A DNA stretch of 64,000 bases from Bog-756 sp035534835. Lineage in GTDB: Bacteria; Actinomycetota; Acidimicrobiia; Acidimicrobiales; RAAP-2. The notes beneath the pieces were generated by a model, which was not told where the DNA came from, searched no databases, and was given only the letters and a program-made list of their open reading frames with translations. Location of the stretch: the NCBI GenBank assembly GCA_035534835.1, contig DATLRE010000014.1, positions 49,590 through 113,589 of the forward strand, given 5' to 3'. Numbering within the stretch: position 1 is the first letter of the stretch; every line of letters begins with the position of its first letter. This document shows positions 1 through 7,865 of the stretch, piece after piece. The position numbers and the translations under genes were made by a program.

Positions 1-207
1 GGGGCTCCGGGGGTCGCCCTCAGCCCGATGCCCACGCCGCTGGCCGCGACGGGAACCGATCCGTCACTGGTCGGCCGGATCCGCTCCGCCGAGGGCGGCA
101 CCAACGGGCTGGCGCTGTTCGTCAGTGGCGACAACCTGCGCAAGGGTGCGGCCCTCAACGCCGTGCAGATCGCCGAGTCGCTGGTGCGGCTCGGCATCGT
201 GGGCTGA
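1..207 (+). CDS. asd: Aspartate-semialdehyde dehydrogenase, C-terminal part (5' end outside window)
   Basis: The window opens inside this gene; 68 codons and a TGA stop are present. The enzyme reduces aspartyl phosphate to aspartate semialdehyde, the branch point to lysine/diaminopimelate, threonine and methionine. The visible end carries the family's diagnostic C-terminal motif SGDNLRKGAALNAVQIAE, followed by a short helix ending LVRLGIVG, which is the normal end of bacterial Asd. It faces the minus-strand phoU gene across a 51-nt convergent gap. The lysC partner, usually just upstream in actinobacteria, is outside the window. Identification is firm although only the tail is seen. Confidence 0.9.
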   Translation, partial: GAPGVALSPMPTPLAATGTDPSLVGRIRSAEGGTNGLALFVSGDNLRKGAALNAVQIAESLVRLGIVG

Positions 208-258
208 GGGCGCGAGCGCCGGAACGGCGCGGCCGGGCCCCCGATCGGCGCCGGCCGC

Positions 259-891
259 TCAGCCGCCGCTGGCGACGCCGGAGCGGGACAGCACCGCCAC
301 CCGCTTGGCCAGATTGACCGCGTGGTCCCCGAAGCGCTCGTAGAAGCGGGCCAGCAGCGCCAGCTCGACGGCCACCGGCAGCGGCATCGTGCCGGCCACG
401 GCCTCCACCGTCAGGCTCACGTGCAGGTCGTCCATCTCGTCGTCGAGGTCGTCCACCAGCTCCCAACCCGTCGCCTGGCGCTCGGCGTAGGCGTCCGTGG
501 TGGCCCGCCACATGTGGACGGCGACCTCGCCCATCCGTTCGAGCAGCCCCCGGCTCCGGGCCGACAGTTCGGCGCCGAGACCGCGCGCCGCGCGTCGGGC
601 GACGTGCTCGGCCAGGTCCCCGTTCCGTTCCAGGTCGGGCAGCATCCGGATCACGGTGACCAGGTAGCGCAGCTGGTTGGGCGAGGTGATCCCGGCCACG
701 GTGAGCTGCTGCAGCGTCAGTTCCTCGATGTCGTGGCACAGGGAGTCCACGATCTCGTCCCGGTCGGCGAGCGCCTTGGCCGCTTCGCGGTCGCCGGCCA
801 GCAGGGCATGGGTGGCGCCCGAAACCGAGTCGCCGACCAGCGCGAAGAGCTGCATGACCGTACGGTCGATCTGTTCGAGCGCGGACTCCAC
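259..891 (-). CDS. phoU: Phosphate transport system regulatory protein PhoU
   Basis: This 210-residue protein matches the usual length of PhoU, the negative regulator linking the Pst phosphate transporter to the PhoR/PhoB-type two-component system. It reads as two repeated three-helix PhoU domains: the first has DRDEIVDSLCHDIEELTL and the second ends with FYERFGDHAVNLAKRV, whose E/D-x-G-D-H pattern is the metal-binding signature of the family. The GTG start is chosen because a TACGGT box lies 6 nt upstream and longer versions only add low-complexity sequence. It lies 77 nt downstream of ndh on the same strand, with its own apparent promoter. No pst or phoR/phoB genes are in the window. Confidence 0.88.
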   Translation of the reverse strand: MESALEQIDRTVMQLFALVGDSVSGATHALLAGDREAAKALADRDEIVDSLCHDIEELTLQQLTVAGITSPNQLRYLVTVIRMLPDLERNGDLAEHVARRAARGLGAELSARSRGLLERMGEVAVHMWRATTDAYAERQATGWELVDDLDDEMDDLHVSLTVEAVAGTMPLPVAVELALLARFYERFGDHAVNLAKRVAVLSRSGVASGG

Positions 892-897
892 GGGCCC

Positions 898-903
898 ACC
901 GTA
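898..903 (-). promoter_or_regulatory. -10 box for leaderless phoU mRNA
   Basis: TACGGT on the minus strand sits 6 nt before the phoU GTG, so transcription would begin at or next to the start codon. No convincing -35 hexamer is seen. It is one of a set of similarly placed boxes in this window. Confidence 0.45.
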
Positions 904-968
904 CCGCCACGGCACCGGCGGGTCCGGGGCGCCCGGCACTCCGGTCCGTCGCCTTCCCTCCGGGCCGG

Positions 969-2279
969 TCACTCCCCTCCGGGCCGGTCCGGATCCGGGG
1001 CGTCGTCGTCGGGCCCCGGGACCCGCTCCTCGCTCACGATGATCCGGGGTCCGGATCCCCACGACAGGTAGCGCCACGACCAATTGACGAAGACCACGAT
1101 CTTGTTCCGGAAGCCGATCAGGTAGACGAGGTGCAGCCCCAGCCAGGCGAGCCAACCGAGCGTTCCCCGGACGACCCGGCCGCTGCGGAACTGGGTGATG
1201 GCGGCCCGGCGCCCGATGGTCGCCATGATCCCCTTGTCCTTGTACCGGAACGGTCGCGTCTCCCTCCCCTCGATCCGACCCAGGATCCGACGGGCGGCAT
1301 GGGCCCCCGACTGGATGGCCACCTGGGCGACCTGCGGGCACACGGCGGCCCCGCCGTCCGGTCCCCACAGCACGGCGGCGGCGTCGCCGACGGCGTAGAC
1401 GTCGTCGTGCCCGTCGACGGTCAGATCGGGTCGGACCACGAGCCGTCCGTTGGGACCCGTCGCCAGGCCGAGCTCACCCGCCACCGTGTTCTCGACGGTG
1501 ACACCGCCGGCCCACACCACGGTGCGGGTGGGGATCACCGCGCCGCCCTCCAGCTCGACGGAGTCGGCCCCGACGGACCGGACCCGCTGTCCGAGCCGGA
1601 GCTCGATCCCCCGCCCGGCCAGTGTGCTCGCGGCGTACTCGGCCGCCGACTCGCGGAAGGGCGTGAGCAACCGGTCGAGGGCGTCGACCAGGATGATGCG
1701 GCCGGCCGACCGGTCGAAGCGGAAGCCGTCGTGCTTCACGGCCACGTCGAGCAGCTCGGCCAGGGCTCCGGCCACCTCGACCCCGGTCGGACCGCCGCCC
1801 ACCACCACGAAGGTGAGCACCCCGCGGGCGGCCGCCTCCTCGGGATGGGCGTCGACCTCCTCGAGCCTGCGCAGGATGTGGTCGCGCAGCCGGCGCGCGT
1901 CGGTGAGCGTGTAGAGGGGGAAGCTGTGCTCCGACGCCCCGGGGATCCCGAAGAACCGGGCCGTGGCGCCGCTGGCGACCACGAGCGAGTCGAACGGGAG
2001 CGACGCCGCCCCGTCGAGCAGCACCGCCCGCCGGTCCCAGTCGACGCCGACGACCCGGTCCATGCGGAACGACACGTTGTCCGCCTTCCCGAAGATGACC
2101 CGGATGGGATAGGCGACGTCGCCGGACTCGAGGCCGGCGGTCGCCACCTCGTAGAGCAGGGGTTGGAACGTGTGGAAGTTGCGCTGGTCCACCACCGTGA
2201 CCTCCACCGGCCCGCCGATGAGGGCACGGGCTGTGGACAGGCCGGCGAACCCGGCTCCCACGACCACGACCCGGTGCAT
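969..2279 (-). CDS. ndh: NAD(P)/FAD-dependent oxidoreductase, type II NADH dehydrogenase-like
   Basis: A 436-residue flavoprotein of the NDH-2 family, which passes electrons from NADH to quinone at the membrane face without pumping protons. Seen in order: N-terminal FAD-binding loop VVVGAGFAGLSTARAL, a second Rossmann motif FVVVGGGPTGVEVAGALAEL for NADH, the C-terminal FAD contact DVYAVGDAAAV, and a C-terminal amphipathic stretch around LGWLAWLGLHLVYLIGF typical of NDH-2 membrane anchoring. The ATG (MHRVVVVGAG) is chosen because the nucleotide-binding strand starts immediately after it. The gene is divergent from rmuC. Exact electron acceptor cannot be read from sequence. Confidence 0.88.
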   Translation of the reverse strand: MHRVVVVGAGFAGLSTARALIGGPVEVTVVDQRNFHTFQPLLYEVATAGLESGDVAYPIRVIFGKADNVSFRMDRVVGVDWDRRAVLLDGAASLPFDSLVVASGATARFFGIPGASEHSFPLYTLTDARRLRDHILRRLEEVDAHPEEAAARGVLTFVVVGGGPTGVEVAGALAELLDVAVKHDGFRFDRSAGRIILVDALDRLLTPFRESAAEYAASTLAGRGIELRLGQRVRSVGADSVELEGGAVIPTRTVVWAGGVTVENTVAGELGLATGPNGRLVVRPDLTVDGHDDVYAVGDAAAVLWGPDGGAAVCPQVAQVAIQSGAHAARRILGRIEGRETRPFRYKDKGIMATIGRRAAITQFRSGRVVRGTLGWLAWLGLHLVYLIGFRNKIVVFVNWSWRYLSWGSGPRIIVSEERVPGPDDDAPDPDRPGGE

Positions 2280-2466
2280 GCCCCATGCTCGCACAGGCCG
2301 GACCTCCCGCCCGTGGCCGGGACGGCGCCGGAGCGCGGACGGCTCCCCGAAGGGCGTCACACCCTCTCGGTACGCTTCGGCCCGACCTTGCCGGTCGCCC
2401 CGCTGGGTGGGGCGAGGGCCCCACCCGCCCGGGGTGGTGCCGAACCGGCAGTCGGGAGGATCCGCC

Positions 2467-3780
2467 ATGCTCACCGGACTCGTGCTCGGACTCGCCGCCG
2501 GACTCGCCGCCGGGCTGTCCCTCGGGCTCCTGCTGCGCTCCGGTCAGGTCACCCGGGCCCGCACCGCCCGTGCCGCCGCCGAGGCCCGGTCGGCCTCGGT
2601 GGAGGAGGTCCGGCGCCAGATGACCGGGGAGTTCGCGCGGCTCTCGTCCGAGGCCCTCCAGCGCAACGCCGACCAGTTCCTGCAGCTGGCGGACACCCGG
2701 CTGGGCGAGTCCCGGACGGCGGCCGAGGGCGACCTGGCCCGCCGTCAGGAGGCGATCGAGCACCTGCTGGCGCCCATCGCCGAGCAGCTCGGACGGTACG
2801 ACGAGGGGATGCAGCAGCTCGAGCGCGAGCGGGTGCGGTCCTATACGGCGCTGACCGAGCAGATGCAGCAGTTGGCCACGTCCCACGACCGGCTGCAGAA
2901 GGAGACCCGCAGCCTGGTGACGGCCCTGCGCAGCCCGCAGACCCGGGGACGGTGGGGTGAGCTGCAGCTCCGCCGGGTGGTGGAGATGGCCGGAATGCTC
3001 GAACGCTGCGACTTCACGGAGCAGGTGACCACCGACGGGGACGGCGGGCGACTCCGCCCGGACCTGGTGGTGCACCTGCCGGGCGGCAGGAACGTCGCCG
3101 TCGACGCCAAGGTCCCGATGCAGGCGTTCCTCGACGCCAACGAGGCCGAGGACGAGTCGACGCGCCGCCTCCACCTCGCCGGTCACGGTCGGCAGATGAA
3201 GGCCCATGTCGACGCACTGGCCAGGAAGGAGTACTGGAAGCGTGTGGATCCGTCCCCCGAGTTCGTGGTCGCCTTCATCCCGGGCGACCCCCTGCTGACC
3301 GCCGCCCTCGAACACGAGCCCGGACTGATGGAGTACGCCGTCGCCAACCACGTGCTGCTGGCCACGCCGACGTCGCTCATCGCCCTGCTGCGGGCGGTGG
3401 CCTATGGCTGGCAGCAGGAGGCGCTGACCGAGAACGCCCGCCAGGTCCAGGTGCTCGGTGCGCAGCTCTACGAGCGGATCTCGGTCCTCGGGGACCACAT
3501 GGCCGGCGTCGGGCGCAGCCTGACCGGTGCGGTAGGCGCCTACAACAAGGCGGTCGGTTCGCTCGAGGGACGGGTCCTGGTCACCGCCCGCCGCTTCGTG
3601 GAGATGGGAGTCGTCGGGGCGGGGGGACGGCCGCTGCCGGAGCCCGAGCCGGTTGCGTCGGCCACCCGGCCGCTCCAGGCCGCCGAACTGGTGGGATCCG
3701 CGGTTCCGGACACCGATGTCGGCGTCGCCGCCGGGGCGCCCGACGGGGTCGTCGAACCGTCCGGGGCGCCGTCCACCTGA
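2467..3780 (+). CDS. rmuC: DNA recombination protein RmuC
   Basis: A 437-residue protein with an N-terminal hydrophobic segment (about residues 1-22), a long charged coiled coil (about 25-150) and a C-terminal nuclease-like domain. Family landmarks visible are RGRWGELQLRRVVEMAGM and the restriction-fold core NVAVDAKVPMQAFLDA. RmuC proteins limit inversion of short repeats; the molecular activity is not well defined. GGGAGGA lies 6 nt before the ATG. A TACGCT at 2371-2376 is a possible -10 box giving a leader of about 85 nt. The C-terminal 50 residues are low-complexity Pro/Ala/Val-rich. Stands alone between ndh (divergent) and sqdB. Confidence 0.9.
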   Translation: MLTGLVLGLAAGLAAGLSLGLLLRSGQVTRARTARAAAEARSASVEEVRRQMTGEFARLSSEALQRNADQFLQLADTRLGESRTAAEGDLARRQEAIEHLLAPIAEQLGRYDEGMQQLERERVRSYTALTEQMQQLATSHDRLQKETRSLVTALRSPQTRGRWGELQLRRVVEMAGMLERCDFTEQVTTDGDGGRLRPDLVVHLPGGRNVAVDAKVPMQAFLDANEAEDESTRRLHLAGHGRQMKAHVDALARKEYWKRVDPSPEFVVAFIPGDPLLTAALEHEPGLMEYAVANHVLLATPTSLIALLRAVAYGWQQEALTENARQVQVLGAQLYERISVLGDHMAGVGRSLTGAVGAYNKAVGSLEGRVLVTARRFVEMGVVGAGGRPLPEPEPVASATRPLQAAELVGSAVPDTDVGVAAGAPDGVVEPSGAPST

Positions 3781-3986
3781 GCGTGGACGGGCACCTCGGA
3801 CGGTCCGCGTGCGTCGGGGATTCGCCTCCGGTACCACCCGGGCATTACGTTCGCATGACGATTCTCAGGCAATTCCAAGGTGGGAGCGCTAGAAACTCAA
3901 TGCCTGTGGCCGCCGCCGGACCACCATCCCGGACGGAGCGGGCACGGAATCGGGCAGATCTGGCCCCGGCTGAAAGGGACGACCGC
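3781..3986 (+). promoter_or_regulatory. sqdB upstream region with candidate promoter and hairpin
   Basis: A 206-nt non-coding gap. TACGTT at 3846-3851 is a candidate -10, with only a poor TTCGCC upstream. If used, the leader is about 130 nt. Within it CAGGCA (from about 3866) can pair with TGCCTG (from about 3901), closing a short AT-richer loop that stands out against the GC-rich surroundings. I do not recognise a known riboswitch class. An in-frame ATG at 3855 could extend SqdB by 44 residues but lacks a Shine-Dalgarno site and family similarity. Confidence 0.35.
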
Positions 3987-5210
3987 GTGAACATCTTGGT
4001 ACTCGGAGGCGACGGCTATCTGGGCTGGCCCACGGCGCTCTACCTGTCGCGCAAGGGGCACAAGGTCGGCGTCGTCGACAACTTCGCCCGGCGCGGGTAC
4101 GACCTCGAGATGGGGGTGGACACCCTGGTGCCGATCGTCGGGCTCCAGCAGCGGGTCCGGCGCTGGAAGGAGCTCTCGGGCAACGAGATCGACGTGTTCG
4201 TGGGCGACCTGACCGACGCCGAGTTCGTGAGCGGAACGCTCGCCTCGTTCGAGCCGGACACCGTGGTCCACTTCGCCGAGCAGCGTTCGGCCCCGTACTC
4301 GATGATCGACCGCAAGCACGCCGTCTACACGCAGGTCAACAACGTGGTGGGCACGCTCAACCTGGTCTATGCCATCGCCGAGCAGAACCGCGACATCCAC
4401 CTGGTGAAGCTCGGGACCATGGGCGAGTACGGGACGCCCAACATCGACATCGAAGAGGGCTACATCGAGATCACCCACCAGGGCCGGACCGACGTGCTGC
4501 CCTACCCGAAGCAGCCGGGCAGCTTCTACCACCTGTCCAAGGTGCACGACAGCCACAACATCATGTTCGCGTGCCGCATCTGGGGCATCCGGGCCACCGA
4601 CCTCAACCAGGGGATCGTCTACGGCCACGAGACCGAGGAGACCAGCCTCCACCCGGACCTCGCCACCCGCTTCGACTACGACGGGGTGTTCGGCACGGTT
4701 CTCAACCGGTTCTGCGTGCAGGCCGTCACCGGCCATCCGCTCACCGTCTACGGGGCGGGGGGCCAGACCAGGGGGATGCTCAACATCCTGGACACCCTGG
4801 CGTGCGTGGAGCTGGCCTGCGAGAACCCGGCGGATCGCGGCGAGTTCCGGGTCTTCAACCAGTTCACCGAGTCGTTCTCGGTCCAGCAGATGGCCGACAT
4901 GGTCGCCGCCGAGTACTCCGGCACCGTGACCATCGAACACCCGCCGACGCCCCGGGTGGAGAAGGAGGAGCACTACTACCGGGCGGCGCACACCAAGCTG
5001 CTCGACCTGGGACTGGTGCCCCACCTGCTCACCTCGTCGGTCATCCGGTCGCTGCTCGCCGTCTGCGAGCAGTACAAGGACGCGGTCGACCCCGCCGCCA
5101 TCCTGCCCACCGTGGACTGGCGCAGCACGTCGTCGAGCCTGGTGACCGCCGGCGCCCACGGCGGTGCGGTCGAGGCGTCGGACGAGGCGTCCTCCGCCGA
5201 AGTCGGCTGA
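3987..5210 (+). CDS. sqdB: UDP-sulfoquinovose synthase (SQD1/SqdB family epimerase/dehydratase)
   Basis: This 407-residue short-chain dehydrogenase/reductase enzyme converts UDP-glucose plus sulfite to UDP-sulfoquinovose, the head-group donor for sulfolipid SQDG. The NAD loop GGDGYLG is at residues 7-13, and the catalytic set is present: Thr144 and Glu147 in KLGTMGEYGTPN, Tyr181 and Lys185 in YHLSK. Stretches such as EQRSAPYSMIDRKHAVYTQ, NIDIEEGYIEITHQGRTD and RATDLNQGIVYG are near-identical to plant and cyanobacterial SQD1 as I know them, well beyond generic epimerase similarity. The GTG has GAAAGGGA 7 nt upstream. About 25 C-terminal residues are extra. No sulfolipid glycosyltransferase (sqdX/sqdD) lies next to it here. 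Confidence 0.88.
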   Translation: MNILVLGGDGYLGWPTALYLSRKGHKVGVVDNFARRGYDLEMGVDTLVPIVGLQQRVRRWKELSGNEIDVFVGDLTDAEFVSGTLASFEPDTVVHFAEQRSAPYSMIDRKHAVYTQVNNVVGTLNLVYAIAEQNRDIHLVKLGTMGEYGTPNIDIEEGYIEITHQGRTDVLPYPKQPGSFYHLSKVHDSHNIMFACRIWGIRATDLNQGIVYGHETEETSLHPDLATRFDYDGVFGTVLNRFCVQAVTGHPLTVYGAGGQTRGMLNILDTLACVELACENPADRGEFRVFNQFTESFSVQQMADMVAAEYSGTVTIEHPPTPRVEKEEHYYRAAHTKLLDLGLVPHLLTSSVIRSLLAVCEQYKDAVDPAAILPTVDWRSTSSSLVTAGAHGGAVEASDEASSAEVG

Positions 5211-5262
5211 CCACACACCGCTGACGGGTCCCGGCGACGGGGCCCGGCTCCGGGGTCGGCAC

Positions 5263-5268
5263 TATCGT
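5263..5268 (+). promoter_or_regulatory. -10 box, leaderless layout
   Basis: TATCGT lies 7 nt before the ATG at 5276, consistent with transcription starting at the start codon. No clear -35 hexamer or Shine-Dalgarno sequence. Confidence 0.4.
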
Positions 5269-5275
5269 GCTCGGG

Positions 5276-6475
5276 ATGCCCCGAGCCAGCCGTCGCCGTC
5301 GCCGCAGTCCCGGGCGCGGCCTCGGGAAGACGGTCCTGTTCGGGATCGCCGCCACGTTCACCGTGGTGCTGCTGGTCGGTTCCCTGCTGGCCATCCACAC
5401 CCAGTCCCAGGGCTACCGTGACGCCACCACCCGCGGGTACGCCGCCCTGGCCGACCAGGTCGGGCAGGCCTCGGCCCGCACCGGGGCGCGGCTGTCGTCC
5501 CTCATGGCCGGGGCCGGAGCGCTCCCCGACCGGGCGTACCCGTACACGGCCCGGGGCGTGCTCCAGCAGGGGCTCGACTCGGCCGTGCGCGACACCTCGG
5601 ACCAGGCCGTCCAGGCCGCCACCATCGCCTCCCCACCCGCTGTCGGGGACCTGTCGGACCGGTTCACCTCGGCGATCCGCCTGCGGGCGTCGGCCACCGT
5701 GCGGCTGCGGACCACCGTGGACCGGCTGCTCGGGATGCAGCCCCTCCCGGTGGCCGGCGCCCCGGCTCCGGCCGCCCCGGCAACGACCACCGCACCGGCC
5801 ACCCTCATCTCGGTCGATCAGGCCGCCGCCGAGATGTCGGCGGAGGGCCTCGCGTTCGAGCAGTCCGACGCCGACCTCCGGGCCCTTCGTGCGGCGGCCG
5901 CCGCCCTGCGGGCGCCCTTCCACCTGCACCCTTCCGTCTGGGTGCCGGCCCCGGCGTCGACCGCGCCGCTCGGGTCGGCCGCGCTCGCAGCGACGGCGAC
6001 GAGCCTCGCGTCGGCGAAAGCGCTCGTACCCGTCCACCGGCTGGTGGTCACCGCCGTGGGGCTCAACCCCCCGGCCGTCCCGACCGGCGGGACGGGGATC
6101 GTGGCCACCACGTGCGCCTCCCCGACGTCTGCGACCCCGGGTGCGACCCCGACCGTCGTGCCGCCGACCACCACGGTCGCCGCACTGGTCACGGTCACCA
6201 ACTGCGGCACTGTGCCCGAGTCGGGGGTGAGCGTCACGGTCACCGTGAGCCCGGCGGACCCGCCGGGGACGGCGCCACCGCCTCCCGGCGAGTCCGGCGG
6301 CCGGAGCCGTGCCCGAGTGATGCTCGCCCCGGGAGCGTCTGTGGCTCCCGCGCTCGCCCCGCTGCCCGTGTCGTCGGCACACCGCTATACGGTGACGGTC
6401 TCGGTGTCGCTCCCGCCCGGCCAGACCGACCCTGCAGGTTCGACGCAGCAGTTCCTGGTCCAGGTCGTGGGCTGA
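5276..6475 (+). CDS. Hypothetical membrane-anchored extracytoplasmic protein
   Basis: I do not recognise this 399-residue protein. It starts with a strongly basic stretch (SRRRRRSPGRGLGK) followed by one hydrophobic segment, about residues 20-42 (TVLFGIAATFTVVLLVGSLL), so it is a single-pass or signal-anchor protein with the bulk outside the cell. The outer part is Ala/Thr/Pro/Val-rich, with a helical region (about 45-150), a Pro/Ala linker near 160, a second helical part, and a C-terminal region from about 290 rich in alternating Val/Thr (TVTNCGTVPESGVSVTVTV) that suggests a beta-sandwich domain. It follows sqdB but has its own leaderless-type -10 box, so a shared role is not implied. Confidence 0.75.
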   Translation: MPRASRRRRRSPGRGLGKTVLFGIAATFTVVLLVGSLLAIHTQSQGYRDATTRGYAALADQVGQASARTGARLSSLMAGAGALPDRAYPYTARGVLQQGLDSAVRDTSDQAVQAATIASPPAVGDLSDRFTSAIRLRASATVRLRTTVDRLLGMQPLPVAGAPAPAAPATTTAPATLISVDQAAAEMSAEGLAFEQSDADLRALRAAAAALRAPFHLHPSVWVPAPASTAPLGSAALAATATSLASAKALVPVHRLVVTAVGLNPPAVPTGGTGIVATTCASPTSATPGATPTVVPPTTTVAALVTVTNCGTVPESGVSVTVTVSPADPPGTAPPPPGESGGRSRARVMLAPGASVAPALAPLPVSSAHRYTVTVSVSLPPGQTDPAGSTQQFLVQVVG

Positions 6476-6515
6476 GGGGTCCCGCCCCGGTGGTCAGGAG
6501 ACGGGGGCCAGCATC

Positions 6516-6521
6516 TAGGAT
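6516..6521 (+). promoter_or_regulatory. Candidate -10 box of citrate synthase gene
   Basis: TAGGAT matches the TANNNT pattern and would give a leader of about 40 nt containing the GAAGGG ribosome-binding sequence. No good -35 is visible at 17 nt spacing. Confidence 0.35.
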
Positions 6522-6566
6522 TGGTGCGACGACGAGGATACGAACCGAGCGAAGGGTTTGACGCGA

Positions 6567-7838
6567 GTGGCCGAGAGCATCACGATCACCGACAACCGCA
6601 CGGGCCAGTCCCTGGAGATCCCGCTGGACAACGGGGGGGTCGCTGCGGCCGACTTTTCGAAGCTCCTTCCGGGCGTCTGGTTCTACGACCCCGGTCTGAC
6701 GGCCACCGCCGTCTGCGAGAGCGCCGTCACCTACCTCGACGGCGACGCGGGGATCCTCCGCTACCGGGGCTACCCGATCGAGCAGCTGGCCGAGGACTCG
6801 ACCTTCCTCGAGGTCGCCTACCTCCTGCTCAACGGCGAACTCCCCACCTCCGCCGAGTTCGACGTGTGGGAGCGGGAGATCACACTCCACACCTTCATCC
6901 ACGAGAACGTACGCAAGCGCTTCCTCGAGGGCTTCCACTACGACGCACATCCCATGGGCATGCTCGTATCGGCCGTGGCCGCCCTCTCGACCTTCTACCT
7001 CGACGCCAAGGACATCTTCGATCCGGACTCCCGCGACAAGCAGATCATCCGACTCATCGCCAAGATGCCCACCCTTGCCGCCGCCGCCCACCGGTTCAGT
7101 GTGGGCATGCCGTTCGTGTATCCGGACAACTCCCTCCCCTTCACCTCGAACTTCCTCTCGATGATGTGGAAGATCGCCGAGCCCCGATTCGAGGCCGACC
7201 CCGTCCTCGCCCGTGCGCTCGACGTCCTGTTCATCCTCCACGCCGACCACGAGCAGAACTGCTCGACGACGGCCATGCGCGTCGTGGGCTCGTCCCACGC
7301 CGATCCCTACTCGGCCACGGCCGCCGCTGCCGCCGCCCTCTACGGTCCTCGCCACGGTGGCGCCAACGAGGCCGTCATCCGGATGCTCACCGAGATCGGG
7401 TCGATCGACAACGTCGAGCCCTTCATCGCCTCCGTCAAGTCCGGGTCGGGCGGGCGCCTCCAGGGCTTCGGCCACCGGGTGTACAAGAGCTACGACCCGC
7501 GGGCCAAGATCATCAAGCACACCGCGGACCAGGTCTTCTCCATCACGGGCAAGAACCCGCTCCTCGACATCGCGTTGAAGCTCGAGGAGATCGCACTGTC
7601 CGACGAGTACTTCACCTCGCGGAAGCTCTACCCGAACGTCGACTTCTACTCGGGCCTGATCTACCAGGCGATGGGGTTCCCGCTCGAGATGTTCCCGGTC
7701 CTGTTCGCCATCCCCCGCACCGCCGGCTGGCTGGCCCACTGGCAGGAGATGCTCAACCAGGACTCCAAGATCGCCCGGCCCCGGCAGCTCTACATCGGGG
7801 CGGACGAGCGCGACTACCGGCCCATCGGCGAGCGGTAG
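6567..7838 (+). CDS. gltA: Citrate synthase (type II)
   Basis: Condenses oxaloacetate and acetyl-CoA, the entry step of the TCA cycle. The 423-residue length and N-terminal domain (TITDNRTGQSLEIPL) match hexameric type II enzymes. Active-site pieces visible are LHADHEQNCST with the oxaloacetate-binding His, the HGGANEAV loop, GFGHRVYKSYDPRA carrying the second catalytic His and the catalytic Asp region, and NVDFYSGL near the end. GTG at 6567 is chosen because GAAGGG (6551-6556) lies 10 nt upstream; the in-frame TTG at 6558 is only 1 nt from that site. Converges with tesB, 27 nt apart. Confidence 0.93.
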   Translation: MAESITITDNRTGQSLEIPLDNGGVAAADFSKLLPGVWFYDPGLTATAVCESAVTYLDGDAGILRYRGYPIEQLAEDSTFLEVAYLLLNGELPTSAEFDVWEREITLHTFIHENVRKRFLEGFHYDAHPMGMLVSAVAALSTFYLDAKDIFDPDSRDKQIIRLIAKMPTLAAAAHRFSVGMPFVYPDNSLPFTSNFLSMMWKIAEPRFEADPVLARALDVLFILHADHEQNCSTTAMRVVGSSHADPYSATAAAAAALYGPRHGGANEAVIRMLTEIGSIDNVEPFIASVKSGSGGRLQGFGHRVYKSYDPRAKIIKHTADQVFSITGKNPLLDIALKLEEIALSDEYFTSRKLYPNVDFYSGLIYQAMGFPLEMFPVLFAIPRTAGWLAHWQEMLNQDSKIARPRQLYIGADERDYRPIGER

Positions 7839-7865
7839 GGGATCGGGGCCCGTCCGGCCCCGCGC

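Noticed and set aside
1131..2960. Long plus-strand open frame opposite ndh
   Set aside because: Gly/Arg/Pro-rich nonsense composition; ndh on the minus strand has full FAD and NAD motifs.
6558..6560. TTG at 6558 as citrate synthase start
   Set aside because: Only 1 nt from the GAAGGG ribosome-binding sequence; the GTG at 6567 has normal spacing.
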